A stretch of DNA of 64,000 nucleotides from Clostridiales bacterium (GTDB lineage: Bacteria; Bacillota; Clostridia; Lachnospirales; Lachnospiraceae): contig JAQYAS010000048.1 of the NCBI GenBank assembly GCA_029338615.1, positions 32,477-96,476 of the forward strand, in the 5' to 3' direction. The stretch's first letter is position 1, and each line of letters begins with the position of its first letter. The notes beneath the pieces are model-generated. The model had not been told where the DNA came from and searched no databases. It worked only from the letters and a program-made list of their open reading frames with translations. The translations under genes were made by a program, and so were the position numbers. Positions 53,876 to 61,910 of this stretch are shown piece after piece.

Positions 53876-54880
53876 TTAATCAAATAAATCCTTTTCTATA
53901 GTTTTATACAAATCCGGCTTGAATGCCGAGAATGACTTACCTGTGAGATAATCAAGGCCTCCAGTTATATTGGTAAATTCAATTTCACCACAATGGAGAA
54001 GCTGATTTCTCAATCTATACGTCTGTCTGAAATAAATATTTGTATCTCTGTCGCCATATTTCTGATCACCCACGATCGGATATCCCATATGTTCAAGCTG
54101 TGCCCTGATCTGATGAGTTTTTCCTGTGATCAGCTTTACTTTTAATTCAGTATATCTTCCATTGGACCTTTCAGGATAAAATATAGTATGGATTTTATCA
54201 TATCCGGTGTTATCTGCTATAGCACGTATTTCATCCACACTATCGCATATAGTAACCTGATTTTTTTTCTCATTCTTGTAAAGATATGCTGTCACATCCT
54301 GAACATCCTTTACGTCTCCTCTGACTATGGTGTAGTAATATTTGTCAATATTTCGCTCCCTTATGATTCTGGATAATTCCTGGCTTCCGGTAAGCGACAC
54401 TCCACACAGCACAAGTCCAGATGTGTTTCTGTCCAATCGGTTACATATTGATGGTTTATATGTCCTGAGCTGTGATGCAGTTATGTATTCATTGTCAAGA
54501 AGATAATCTATAACACTTTCATTTATAGAATAATCATCCTTTCCTGCTTTTTGTGACAGAACACCTGCTGGTTTGTTGACTATCAGTATATTGTGATCGT
54601 GATAAATGATCTCAGGTTTGAATTTTTTCTGAGATTCATTGCCAGCTGTTGCCAATCTGTCATCTCTGAATGACTCTATAGTATCATCAGCAAGATATAA
54701 CTGTATCACATCACCAACATACAATATCTCATTGCCAACAGCCTTATTGTTGTTAAGTTTTATGTTTTTCTTTCTTATCATCCTGTACACAAAACTTGAT
54801 GGGGCTTTATTCAGATATTTCATAATGAGTTTATTAAGTCTCTGTCCAGCCTCATTTTTTGATATAACTATCTCTCTCAT
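53876..54880 (-). CDS. RluA-family pseudouridine synthase (RluC-like)
   Basis: A 334-residue enzyme. An S4 domain covers about 12-65 and the synthase core follows. The catalytic Asp150 lies in CNRLDRNTSGL; the family usually has His in the place of this Asn. GKTHQIRAQLEHMG is the second motif. The substrate site on rRNA cannot be told from sequence. It touches recU directly (no gap). It differs from RluD at 9688 in the S4 region and in that motif. Confidence 0.88.
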   Translation of the reverse strand: MREIVISKNEAGQRLNKLIMKYLNKAPSSFVYRMIRKKNIKLNNNKAVGNEILYVGDVIQLYLADDTIESFRDDRLATAGNESQKKFKPEIIYHDHNILIVNKPAGVLSQKAGKDDYSINESVIDYLLDNEYITASQLRTYKPSICNRLDRNTSGLVLCGVSLTGSQELSRIIRERNIDKYYYTIVRGDVKDVQDVTAYLYKNEKKNQVTICDSVDEIRAIADNTGYDKIHTIFYPERSNGRYTELKVKLITGKTHQIRAQLEHMGYPIVGDQKYGDRDTNIYFRQTYRLRNQLLHCGEIEFTNITGGLDYLTGKSFSAFKPDLYKTIEKDLFD

Positions 54881-54882
54881 TT

Positions 54883-55452
54883 TTAAATTCCCAGTTCATA
54901 TAATCTATTTCTTATTCTCTCATCGGAGCCGACAAATTCTTCCGTTGGTTCCTTGATCTTGTTTGCCTTTGCCACAAAACTCTCAATGTCTGTTGTAACT
55001 ATCACTACATATTTTTTCTGATCTGCAAAGGCTTCAGTAATTATATTCTTCAGAGCCGTTTCATTCTGGATCTTCTTGCCGTATCCACCATTATAATAGA
55101 AAAGCATTCTTCCATCCCTCACAACAGCCGCAGGAAAATACACAATTCCCTCATATCTGCTGATTGAAACATCATACACCAGCGACGGATCACCAAAATA
55201 CCGGATCTTTTTTATCTTTGAATATTCCTCATCCGTAAGTTCTCTGAACCCCGCACACATTATATACGCAACCAGCTGTTTTGCTAATGGTAACGCTACA
55301 AGTATCGGTATGATTATAAATATTGTTTTTCTGGTATTGAACATTGCAACAGTAAAAAAAACTCCGGCAATTACAAACAATCCAAGTATAATGATACTTA
55401 TAAGAACATTTCTCTTATGTCTGTTCATGTATCCATGTTGTCCTTTTTCCAT
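54883..55452 (-). CDS. Two-helix membrane protein, unknown
   Basis: A 189-residue protein that I do not recognise. A short basic N-terminus is followed by two adjacent membrane helices (about 13-36 and 40-60), then a soluble domain of about 125 residues, probably in the cytoplasm, with GDPSLVYDVSISRYEG, FYYNGGYGKK and VVIVTTDIESFVAKANKIKE. GGAGGATGAT supports the ATG at 55452. It ends two bases before the pseudouridine synthase gene, so the two are surely co-expressed. Confidence 0.7.
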   Translation of the reverse strand: MEKGQHGYMNRHKRNVLISIIILGLFVIAGVFFTVAMFNTRKTIFIIIPILVALPLAKQLVAYIMCAGFRELTDEEYSKIKKIRYFGDPSLVYDVSISRYEGIVYFPAAVVRDGRMLFYYNGGYGKKIQNETALKNIITEAFADQKKYVVIVTTDIESFVAKANKIKEPTEEFVGSDERIRNRLYELGI

Positions 55453-55509
55453 ATCATCCTCCATATCCGGTCGTCAAATAATTTATCTCACTCCATATAA
55501 TTCATATAA

Positions 55510-56277
55510 CTATTTTATAAATTTCATAAGAACGCTGTGAGGAAGGTATTTGCTCACAAATCTGAATGCTTTCATAAGAGGTGAGTATACAGATACATCG
55601 CTCATATAGTATGCATCAAACAGGGCTTTCTTCACCACCTTCTTTGGATCAGCCCTGAGTATCATCTTGTACGGCTTTGATTTGGTATATTTCTGTGCCA
55701 CATCAAAAAACTCCGTATTCACTGGTCCAGGACATACCGCGGTTACAGTTATACCCTTGTCAGAAAGCTCCCTGCCAAGAGCCCTTGAAAAACTCAGGAC
55801 CATAGATTTGGATGCAGCATATATTGCAAATGACGGCTGAGGCAGAAATGCTGCAGATGATGCAAGATTTATAATATTTGAAGGACCTGACATATACGGT
55901 AACGTTATATGTGTTATTGCTGCGAGTGCCCTGCAATTAAGATCAATCATTCCATTTACATCATCAACGGTCATATTTTCAAAATGTCCAGCAATTCCAT
56001 ATCCCGCTGCATTTACAAGGACTCTGACCGATGGATCCTGTCTTTCAAGAAGATTTCTGTAAAACTTAATATCCGTATCATCTGTAAGATCCAGCGCAAG
56101 AATCCTTACAAGTTTTCCGCTCACAGAACTTATCTCCGCCTTCACTTCAGCAAGTCTGTCCTTTCTTCTGGCTATAAGCCATACTTCATCGATTGTCTTA
56201 TATCTCTGTGCTATCTGAACTGCAAACTCCTTGCCAATACCTGAAGAAGCACCAGTTACTATCGCTACTTTTTTCAT
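55510..56277 (-). CDS. Short-chain dehydrogenase/reductase
   Basis: A 255-residue classical SDR. Cofactor motif VTGASSGIGKEFA at 8-20, NAAGYG near 88, catalytic Ser in NLASSAAF, and YAASKS containing the catalytic Tyr and Lys. The C-terminal part ends in a basic amphipathic segment (SKYLPHSVLMKFIK) as in SDRs that act on lipids or sugars at membranes. Substrate is unknown. The start overlaps the RsmF gene stop as ATGA. Confidence 0.87.
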   Translation of the reverse strand: MKKVAIVTGASSGIGKEFAVQIAQRYKTIDEVWLIARRKDRLAEVKAEISSVSGKLVRILALDLTDDTDIKFYRNLLERQDPSVRVLVNAAGYGIAGHFENMTVDDVNGMIDLNCRALAAITHITLPYMSGPSNIINLASSAAFLPQPSFAIYAASKSMVLSFSRALGRELSDKGITVTAVCPGPVNTEFFDVAQKYTKSKPYKMILRADPKKVVKKALFDAYYMSDVSVYSPLMKAFRFVSKYLPHSVLMKFIK

Positions 56278-57662
56278 GACATCATCCTCCATCCTGATAA
56301 ATACTTATTCTTCAATACTCCCCTGTTGTTCTTCGCCCATCCAAGCGGATATCCATCCACACAGACAAGCACATATCCATTATCTATGGAAACACTGTCA
56401 TCAAGCTCCACTGTTTCCCCCTTTAGATATTTTATAACCCTTATATCATCTGCTGCAAAACTGACCATATTGTCATACTGATCCGATTTTAAGTACATGG
56501 CAAGTGACTGACTTGGTTCAAATCGGTTCTTCTTAACCTCTCCAAGAAATAATCCATGTCTTAGCAGTCTAAGCCCCTTTACATCTGGCATACCTTCAGC
56601 TATATAATACAACCTTCCCTTATTTTCCTCTATTCTATCTGTTTTAATTCCTGCTGACTCTGATATATGTTTTACAAATTCAAGGAACTCTCCATCTGAT
56701 TTATACGGCTTGAAAGAATATGATGAAACGACGTTCCTGTTACAATCATCCTGATTCTTTTCAAACAGGGCAATGAAATGACCTTCTCCCTTCAGATGGT
56801 GTGGCCAAAGTCTGGCGCACTTGACAAGATCCGGATTGTCAGTATCTCCCCATGCCGGGTTTCCATCATCAAACCTGTCATATTTAGGGAAATCTATCAG
56901 ATGTATACTGTCGTCTATAGATAACAGATACTCAACAGATCTTTCATCCTCCTCAGGGGAAAATGTACATGTTGAATAAAGAAGTTTTCCACCAGGCTTC
57001 AGCATCTTACATGCCTCGTTCAAAATTCCTCTCTGCAATCCGGCAAAAAGTTCTGTTCCATTATTTTCCCACGCAGTCATCATCGAAGATGATTTTCGGA
57101 ACATTCCCTCTCCAGAGCATGGCGCATCAATCAGTATTTTGTCAAACACCCCCTCAAATGCCTTTGACAGAGTATTCGGTGGTTCACTTACCACACACAT
57201 ATTGCCTATACCAAAAAGTTCAAGATTTTTGAGTAGTGCTTTTGCACGCGAGTTACTTATATCATTGGATATAAGTATGCCTGTACCATTCAGCTTAGCG
57301 GCAAGCTCAGTTGATTTTCCACCTGGAGCAGCACATATATCCAACACGGTATCTCCCTCTTCAATGTCCAGAACAGTCGCCGGTGTCATAGCACTTGGTT
57401 CCTGAATATAATACAGACCCGCATAGTAATACGGATGTTTTGATGGGGTATATCTCTTATGATCATAATAGAAACCATTTGAGGTCCACGGTACAGGCTC
57501 AAGTTCAAACGGAGATATCCGTAGGAATTCCTCCACTGATATCTTTGAAGTGTTAACTCTTATTCCATGATACATTTCACTGTCAAAACACTTTATGTAG
57601 TCCTCGTATTCATCTCCGAGCTGTGTTTTTATCCTATCATCAAATGCCTTTGGTAAAGCCAT
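56274..57662 (-). CDS. RsmF-like rRNA m5C methyltransferase (RsmB/NOP family)
   Basis: A 462-residue SAM-dependent methyltransferase. SAM-binding motif LDICAAPGGKSTELAA is near 108, the catalytic Cys lie in DAPCSGEGMF (Cys182) and STCTFSPEEDE (Cys232). A C-terminal PUA-like part (about 290-462) includes LRLLRHGLFLGEVKKNRFEPSQS split over 370-395. RsmF-type enzymes make 5-methylcytidine in 16S rRNA. Target base is not deducible. Confidence 0.9.
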   Translation of the reverse strand: MALPKAFDDRIKTQLGDEYEDYIKCFDSEMYHGIRVNTSKISVEEFLRISPFELEPVPWTSNGFYYDHKRYTPSKHPYYYAGLYYIQEPSAMTPATVLDIEEGDTVLDICAAPGGKSTELAAKLNGTGILISNDISNSRAKALLKNLELFGIGNMCVVSEPPNTLSKAFEGVFDKILIDAPCSGEGMFRKSSSMMTAWENNGTELFAGLQRGILNEACKMLKPGGKLLYSTCTFSPEEDERSVEYLLSIDDSIHLIDFPKYDRFDDGNPAWGDTDNPDLVKCARLWPHHLKGEGHFIALFEKNQDDCNRNVVSSYSFKPYKSDGEFLEFVKHISESAGIKTDRIEENKGRLYYIAEGMPDVKGLRLLRHGLFLGEVKKNRFEPSQSLAMYLKSDQYDNMVSFAADDIRVIKYLKGETVELDDSVSIDNGYVLVCVDGYPLGWAKNNRGVLKNKYLSGWRMMS

Positions 57663-57674
57663 ATCTGCAACTCC

Positions 57675-58478
57675 TTATTTGATACTTTGTGCCTTATATC
57701 CCTCTGCTATGATATCGAGCTGTTTTTCAAAATTCTCTAACAATTCCATATCATCTTTCTGGTATATTGAATAGAATTCATCCTGGATCTTCTTAATCTC
57801 TCTTGGATTTCCTACTTTATACAGGTTCTGGATATTTACTATTATTTCAGACACTATATTTGCCTTAATGTTGAATGAATTCTGAGCATCCATTATCTCC
57901 CCTCTCACATAAGACATCTCACTGTCCAGCGCAACTGTGGCATCAGCGGCATTTTTTAGTTTTTCTCTTATGTCCTGAGGTATTCCCTTCTTATACTTGT
58001 ATTGAAGGGAATGTTCGATCGTGGCCCAGAAGTTCATAGCCATAGTTCTAATCTGTATCTCCGCCTGGATAGTTGTACAGCCCGAAGCCGTATACACATC
58101 ATAGTCCAGGATTATATGATAACTCTGATATCCGCTTGCTTTCGCATTTGTAATATAATCCTTTTCCTCCCTGATCCGCATATCCTGTCGTTCACGGATT
58201 ATCTCCACAACCTTACTTATATCCTCCGTAAACTGACACATAATCCGTATGCCTGCGATATCATCCATTTCCTCCACTATACGATCCATAGGGATATGCT
58301 TCTTCTGCAGTTTATCAATAATGCTCGATACCGTTTTAACCCTTCCTGTAACACTTTCTATCGGAGAATATTTTCCCATATTCTTATACTGCATTATTAT
58401 GTGATTGAACTTAACCAAAAGTTCGTCAACCGCCTGCTCATAAGGAGACAATATCTCCTTCCACAGTTGAATCTCCAT
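57675..58478 (-). CDS. Small alarmone synthetase, GTP pyrophosphokinase (RelQ-like)
   Basis: A 267-residue stand-alone (p)ppGpp synthetase. The RelA/SpoT synthetase domain spans about 25-210: KYSPIESVTGRVKTVSSIIDK split around 55-76, DDIAGIRIMCQF, KASGYQSYHIILDY, and the terminal EIQIRTMAMNFWATIEH motif. There is no HD hydrolase, TGS or ACT domain. The length is longer than RelQ of Bacillus (about 211), with a helical tail. It transfers pyrophosphate from ATP to GTP or GDP. Confidence 0.92.
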   Translation of the reverse strand: MEIQLWKEILSPYEQAVDELLVKFNHIIMQYKNMGKYSPIESVTGRVKTVSSIIDKLQKKHIPMDRIVEEMDDIAGIRIMCQFTEDISKVVEIIRERQDMRIREEKDYITNAKASGYQSYHIILDYDVYTASGCTTIQAEIQIRTMAMNFWATIEHSLQYKYKKGIPQDIREKLKNAADATVALDSEMSYVRGEIMDAQNSFNIKANIVSEIIVNIQNLYKVGNPREIKKIQDEFYSIYQKDDMELLENFEKQLDIIAEGYKAQSIK

Positions 58479-58493
58479 ATAACTCCTCCCAAA

Positions 58494-59315
58494 CTACTGC
58501 TCTGATATTCTTGTACTAAGGAATGTGTATTCCCGTTGTCCCTTCTCATAATCCGGATAATCCGCCATAAGTTGTGATGCAAGTTCATACGCCTTATCAT
58601 AATCCTCTTTCTTCTCATAATAAGTGATCTCCAGCATCATAAGTTCTTTCCTGTATACGTTGTCTCCACAATCTAGGCCATTCATAATATATGCTATAGA
58701 TGATTCCATATCCCCACTATTCATATAATACGAGCCATACATTGCATATACATATGAGTTAAAGCCAAACGTCTGAACATACTTTTCATAACTTGCAAAC
58801 ATATTATCTATGTCATCAGTGACCGCATAACAAGTTCCTATATACATATACAGCTCCGGATATGTATCTGCCTGTTTGAGCAGCACATCCAGTGCACCGC
58901 CATAGTTTCCCTTTGAGAAATCATCAAGCGCAGTTGCAAGTTCATGAAGATCTTTAATGTTTGATCCACTGAACGATGAATCTATCAATTCCTTATATGT
59001 AGCAGAGGCTTCGGCGTACTGGGCACTTTTCAAATAAGAATCAGCCATATACAATTCTATATTCTGATCCTTTTTCTTTGAAAAAAGCTGATTCTCAGCC
59101 AGTGCAGATTTGAATAAATCTATTGCCTGCTCATAAGAGGCACTATCGTAGGCATCAACACCCTGTTCATAAAGTTCATCCTTCTGGGAAGCAATTGCTG
59201 ATATAGCATAAGATATCAGCAATATTGACATTCCTGCCAGTAATATAACAGCAAAGATTAATTTATAATTTATTTTTCGACGTTCTTTAAATATGCTGCG
59301 TTTTCGTCTAGACAT
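58494..59315 (-). CDS. Membrane-anchored TPR protein
   Basis: A 273-residue protein: a basic N-terminus (MSRRKRSIFKERRK), one membrane helix at about 17-40, then tetratricopeptide-like repeats from about 48 to 265 (YEQGVDAYDSASYEQAIDLF, then AESYLK-type and DLLMADYPDYEKG-type units). TPR domains hold partner proteins; no partner is evident. It opens the run that continues with the alarmone synthetase and the methyltransferase, with 15-base spacing. AAAGGAG precedes the ATG. Confidence 0.78.
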   Translation of the reverse strand: MSRRKRSIFKERRKINYKLIFAVILLAGMSILLISYAISAIASQKDELYEQGVDAYDSASYEQAIDLFKSALAENQLFSKKKDQNIELYMADSYLKSAQYAEASATYKELIDSSFSGSNIKDLHELATALDDFSKGNYGGALDVLLKQADTYPELYMYIGTCYAVTDDIDNMFASYEKYVQTFGFNSYVYAMYGSYYMNSGDMESSIAYIMNGLDCGDNVYRKELMMLEITYYEKKEDYDKAYELASQLMADYPDYEKGQREYTFLSTRISEQ

Positions 59316-59414
59316 ACATAATCTCCTTTGAATTACAGTTTTTTTTAATATTACGGCTATAGATACCGCATCTTATACATCATTATATACTATCACAATC
59401 CAACGATAATATAA

Positions 59415-59455
59415 AGAAAAAAAGCGGTGTTACTGATTTTTATCAGCAACACCGC
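59415..59455 (-). terminator. Terminator of the purine operon
   Basis: GCGGTGTTGCTGAT and ATCAGTAACACCGC (one mismatch in 14) form the stem with a four-base loop, and the - strand continues into seven T. It lies 20 bases past the AICAR transformylase stop. Confidence 0.92.
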
Positions 59456-59474
59456 CATGCAATCTTTTTATTTT

Positions 59475-60653
59475 TTAGTGATGGAATAATCTGATTCCTG
59501 TAAATACCATGACCATATCGTACTTGTCAGCACACTCGATAACAAGATCGTCACGAACTGATCCGCCAGGCTGTGCAATGTACTTGACACCGCTCTTGTG
59601 AGCTCTCTCTATATTGTCTGAGAATGGGAAGAATGCATCTGATCCAAGGACAACATCTGTGTTCTGCGCAAGCCATGCCTTCTTCTGCTCTGCTGTGAAC
59701 ACCTCAGGCTTAACCTTGAATCTCTTCTGCCACTCGCCTTCCTTAAGAACGTCCTCATACTCATCACCCATGTATACGTCGATGGCATTGTCTCTGTCGG
59801 CTCTTCCAAGTCCGTCAACAAACTGAAGTCCCATAACCTGTGGTGACTGACGGAGGAACCAGTTGTCTGCCTTCTGTCCTGCAAGTCTTGTACAGTGGAT
59901 TCTTGACTGCTGTCCTGCTCCGATACCTATAGCCTGTCCACCCTTTACATAGCATACAGAATTGGACTGTGTATACTTGAGTGTGATGAGCGCGATCTTC
60001 ATATCGATCTCAGCCTGCTCTGGAAGCTCCTTGTTCTCTGTAACGAAGTTTGACAGGAGATCCTTGTCAATCTTGAGCTCATTTCTTCCCTGCTCAAATG
60101 TAACGCCATATACCTGCTTTCTCTCAATCTCTGCAGGAACATAGTTCTCATCTATCTGGATGATGTTGTAATTTCCCTTCTTCTTTGCGAGAAGAAGCTC
60201 CATAGCCTCATCTGTGTACCCAGGAGCGATAACACCATCTGACACCTCTCTCTTGATAAGTCGTGCTGTGTCAGCATCACACACATCTGAGAGTGCAATG
60301 AAATCACCGAATGATGACATTCTGTCAGCGCCTCTTGCCCTTGCATATGCACATGCAAGTGGAGAGAGCTCTCCTAGATCATCTACCCAGTAGATCTTTG
60401 CAAGTGTATCGTTAAGTGGAAGTCCAACTGCAGCGCCTGCTGGTGAAACATGCTTGAATGATGTTGCTGCTGGAAGTCCTGTTGCCGCCTTGAGTTCCTT
60501 TACGAGCTGCCATCCGTTGAATGCATCAAGGAAGTTGATGTATCCAGGTTTACCATTTAACACTTTGACAGGAAGATCACTGCCATCCTCCATGTATATT
60601 CTTGAAGGCTTCTGATTTGGGTTACAACCATACTTTAACTGAATCTCGTTCAT
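59475..60653 (-). CDS. purH: AICAR transformylase, stand-alone (PurH C-terminal domain)
   Basis: A 392-residue protein that matches only the formyltransferase part of PurH: ELQLKYGCNPNQKPSR-like start (MNEIQLKYGCNPNQKPSRIY), FKHVSPAGAAVG, YTQSNSVCYVKGGQAIGIGAGQQSR split over residues 228-252, and SDAFFPFSDNIERA. The N-terminal IMP cyclohydrolase domain of about 200 residues is absent. It transfers a formyl group from 10-formyl-THF to AICAR, giving FAICAR. The ATG at 60653 has AAAGGAG upstream. The missing second activity is supplied by the next gene upstream in the same operon. Confidence 0.93.
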   Translation of the reverse strand: MNEIQLKYGCNPNQKPSRIYMEDGSDLPVKVLNGKPGYINFLDAFNGWQLVKELKAATGLPAATSFKHVSPAGAAVGLPLNDTLAKIYWVDDLGELSPLACAYARARGADRMSSFGDFIALSDVCDADTARLIKREVSDGVIAPGYTDEAMELLLAKKKGNYNIIQIDENYVPAEIERKQVYGVTFEQGRNELKIDKDLLSNFVTENKELPEQAEIDMKIALITLKYTQSNSVCYVKGGQAIGIGAGQQSRIHCTRLAGQKADNWFLRQSPQVMGLQFVDGLGRADRDNAIDVYMGDEYEDVLKEGEWQKRFKVKPEVFTAEQKKAWLAQNTDVVLGSDAFFPFSDNIERAHKSGVKYIAQPGGSVRDDLVIECADKYDMVMVFTGIRLFHH

Positions 60654-60682
60654 GATCAAATATCTCCTTTATTATTTTTTAA

Positions 60683-61396
60683 TTACTTATTCTTGTTCAC
60701 GATCTTTGTCTCGTACTCGCCTGTTGCGATGTCGATGTATCTGACGAACAGTGACACCTTATTATCCTCGTTGAGGCTGTTCCATACCTTGTCTGTGAAC
60801 TCATCGATATCGCCTGATATCTTAACCCACTTTGGCTCCCCCTCAAAACTTGGAAGTGGATTGCCATCGTGCATATATGTGTGAATGAAATGTCCCTCTC
60901 CGGCTACAGGATTCTCATATGAGAATGTGTATCTATTATTAGCAGCAGGGTTGCCGTTGTTACTCTTAAGTATGGACATTGAGTAATCGAACACACCATT
61001 CTTGATGTGCATAACACCTGAGATTCTAGGTGTGTAGTTAGGACCGTCCGGTTCAAACTGTCTGCTTCTGAGTGACTGCTCAAATGTGAGTTCATCATCA
61101 AGTCCGTCATATATAGTGTCTGTCTGATCGCCATTTGTAACTATAGTCTTGTTGCCAAGAACTCTTACAGGTGCATAGATTATAAGGCTTGGATCCTCGA
61201 GCTTTGATGGATCAAACGCCTCTGTTCTGATGCCCTCACCCTCTGTCACAAATACCCTGTTACGGCTGTTTGAGCTTCTTCCCATGATGAAGTAAGCTGT
61301 AACTGCCTTCTTGCCATCCTCTGACACGCCGATCACGATTCCACGTCCCGGATATGCATTTTCGCTAAGTTCCTTCTCAAGTGATAACATTTCCAT
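60683..61396 (-). CDS. IMP cyclohydrolase, PurO-type
   Basis: A 237-residue protein of the family first known from archaeal PurO, not the PurH domain. It begins EMLSLEKELSENAYPGRGIV and shows YFIMGRSSNSRNRVF near residue 36, then GDQTDTIYDGLDD, EPDGPNYTPRISG and GEGHFIHTYMHDG near 170. It would close FAICAR to IMP, complementing the stand-alone transformylase 29 bases downstream. GGAGG nine bases before the ATG at 61396 sets the start; a second ATG two codons later is less well spaced. The ZTP-type riboswitch lies directly upstream. Confidence 0.9.
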   Translation of the reverse strand: MEMLSLEKELSENAYPGRGIVIGVSEDGKKAVTAYFIMGRSSNSRNRVFVTEGEGIRTEAFDPSKLEDPSLIIYAPVRVLGNKTIVTNGDQTDTIYDGLDDELTFEQSLRSRQFEPDGPNYTPRISGVMHIKNGVFDYSMSILKSNNGNPAANNRYTFSYENPVAGEGHFIHTYMHDGNPLPSFEGEPKWVKISGDIDEFTDKVWNSLNEDNKVSLFVRYIDIATGEYETKIVNKNK

Positions 61397-61444
61397 TTCT
61401 GTTGTACCTCCATGTGTTTTCTCGTACCTGTGAGCTGATGCCAT

Positions 61445-61583
61445 AAAGAAAGCCGGCCACCTGCGCACACAAATACATGTCTTGATATATTTGCTTGCCC
61501 AGGCGGTCGGCTTATCTTAACAGTACACTCCCTGTAGGTAATTCCTACCAGCCTTTCGGCCGTCTCCGCCAGTCGTGCACCAA
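61445..61583 (-). promoter_or_regulatory. Probable ZTP (pfl) riboswitch with terminator platform
   Basis: On the - strand the leader reads GGTGCACGACTGGCGGAG (61566-61583), later ACAGGGAGTGTAC, and then GCCGACCGCCTGGGCA at 61496-61511. These match conserved blocks of the ZTP riboswitch, including a GGCGG/CCGCC pseudoknot and a GTGCAC/GTGTAC closing stem. Downstream, CAGGTGGCCGGCTT (61450-61463) can pair with AAGCCGACCGCCTG (61500-61513), giving a 14-base stem with two G-T pairs and a short T-rich tail. That stem uses the 3' block of the aptamer, so aptamer and terminator exclude each other. ZTP/ZMP (AICAR phosphates) would then turn on the AICAR-consuming genes. Confidence 0.85.
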
Positions 61584-61595
61584 CATGACTTTATA

Positions 61596-61623
61596 ATAAT
61601 ATTAATAATACTAAGATAGTAAA
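61596..61623 (-). promoter_or_regulatory. Promoter of the purine operon
   Basis: On the - strand TTTACT (61618-61623), 16 bases, TATTAT (61596-61601). It ends just before the aptamer start, which fits a riboswitch leader. The region is very AT-rich, so alternatives exist. Confidence 0.5.
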
Positions 61624-61643
61624 TCTTTTTTTATTTCAAGTAC

Positions 61644-61680
61644 AATATAAAAATGTACGCCGTAAAATTTTTACGACGCA
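61644..61680 (-). terminator. Terminator of the feoB operon
   Basis: TGCGTCGTAAAA and TTTTACGGCGTA pair (one wobble, one end mismatch) with a one-base formal loop that will open to about five, followed by CATTTTTATATT. It lies 31 bases past the small Cys-rich gene. Confidence 0.65.
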
Positions 61681-61711
61681 CATTCATTTTATACTACAAC
61701 CATTATTTTAT

Positions 61712-61867
61712 TTAGAGTTTGTGACTACATCCGCCATGACAGTTCGAACAGTCACCGCCACATATGTGTTTTCCATTTTTTCTATCCTTAACCATACCTC
61801 TGACAATGAAGAACACCATCAGAATGATTATGGCTGCCACAATAATTGTACCAAGATACTCTGACAT
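61712..61867 (-). CDS. FeoB-associated Cys-rich membrane protein
   Basis: A 51-residue protein read directly from the sequence. One membrane helix at about 5-23 (YLGTIIVAAIIILMVFFIV) is followed by a basic stretch and a Cys/His-rich tail, HICGGDCSNCHGGC, with four cysteines and two histidines that may bind iron or zinc. Proteins of this kind are usually encoded right after feoB in Firmicutes and may take the place of FeoC. GGAGAG lies before the ATG; the feoB stop is 43 bases upstream. Confidence 0.88.
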   Translation of the reverse strand: MSEYLGTIIVAAIIILMVFFIVRGMVKDRKNGKHICGGDCSNCHGGCSHKL

Positions 61868-61910
61868 AAGTCACCACTCTCCTTTTATATAATCCTTTTT
61901 AACACTTATA

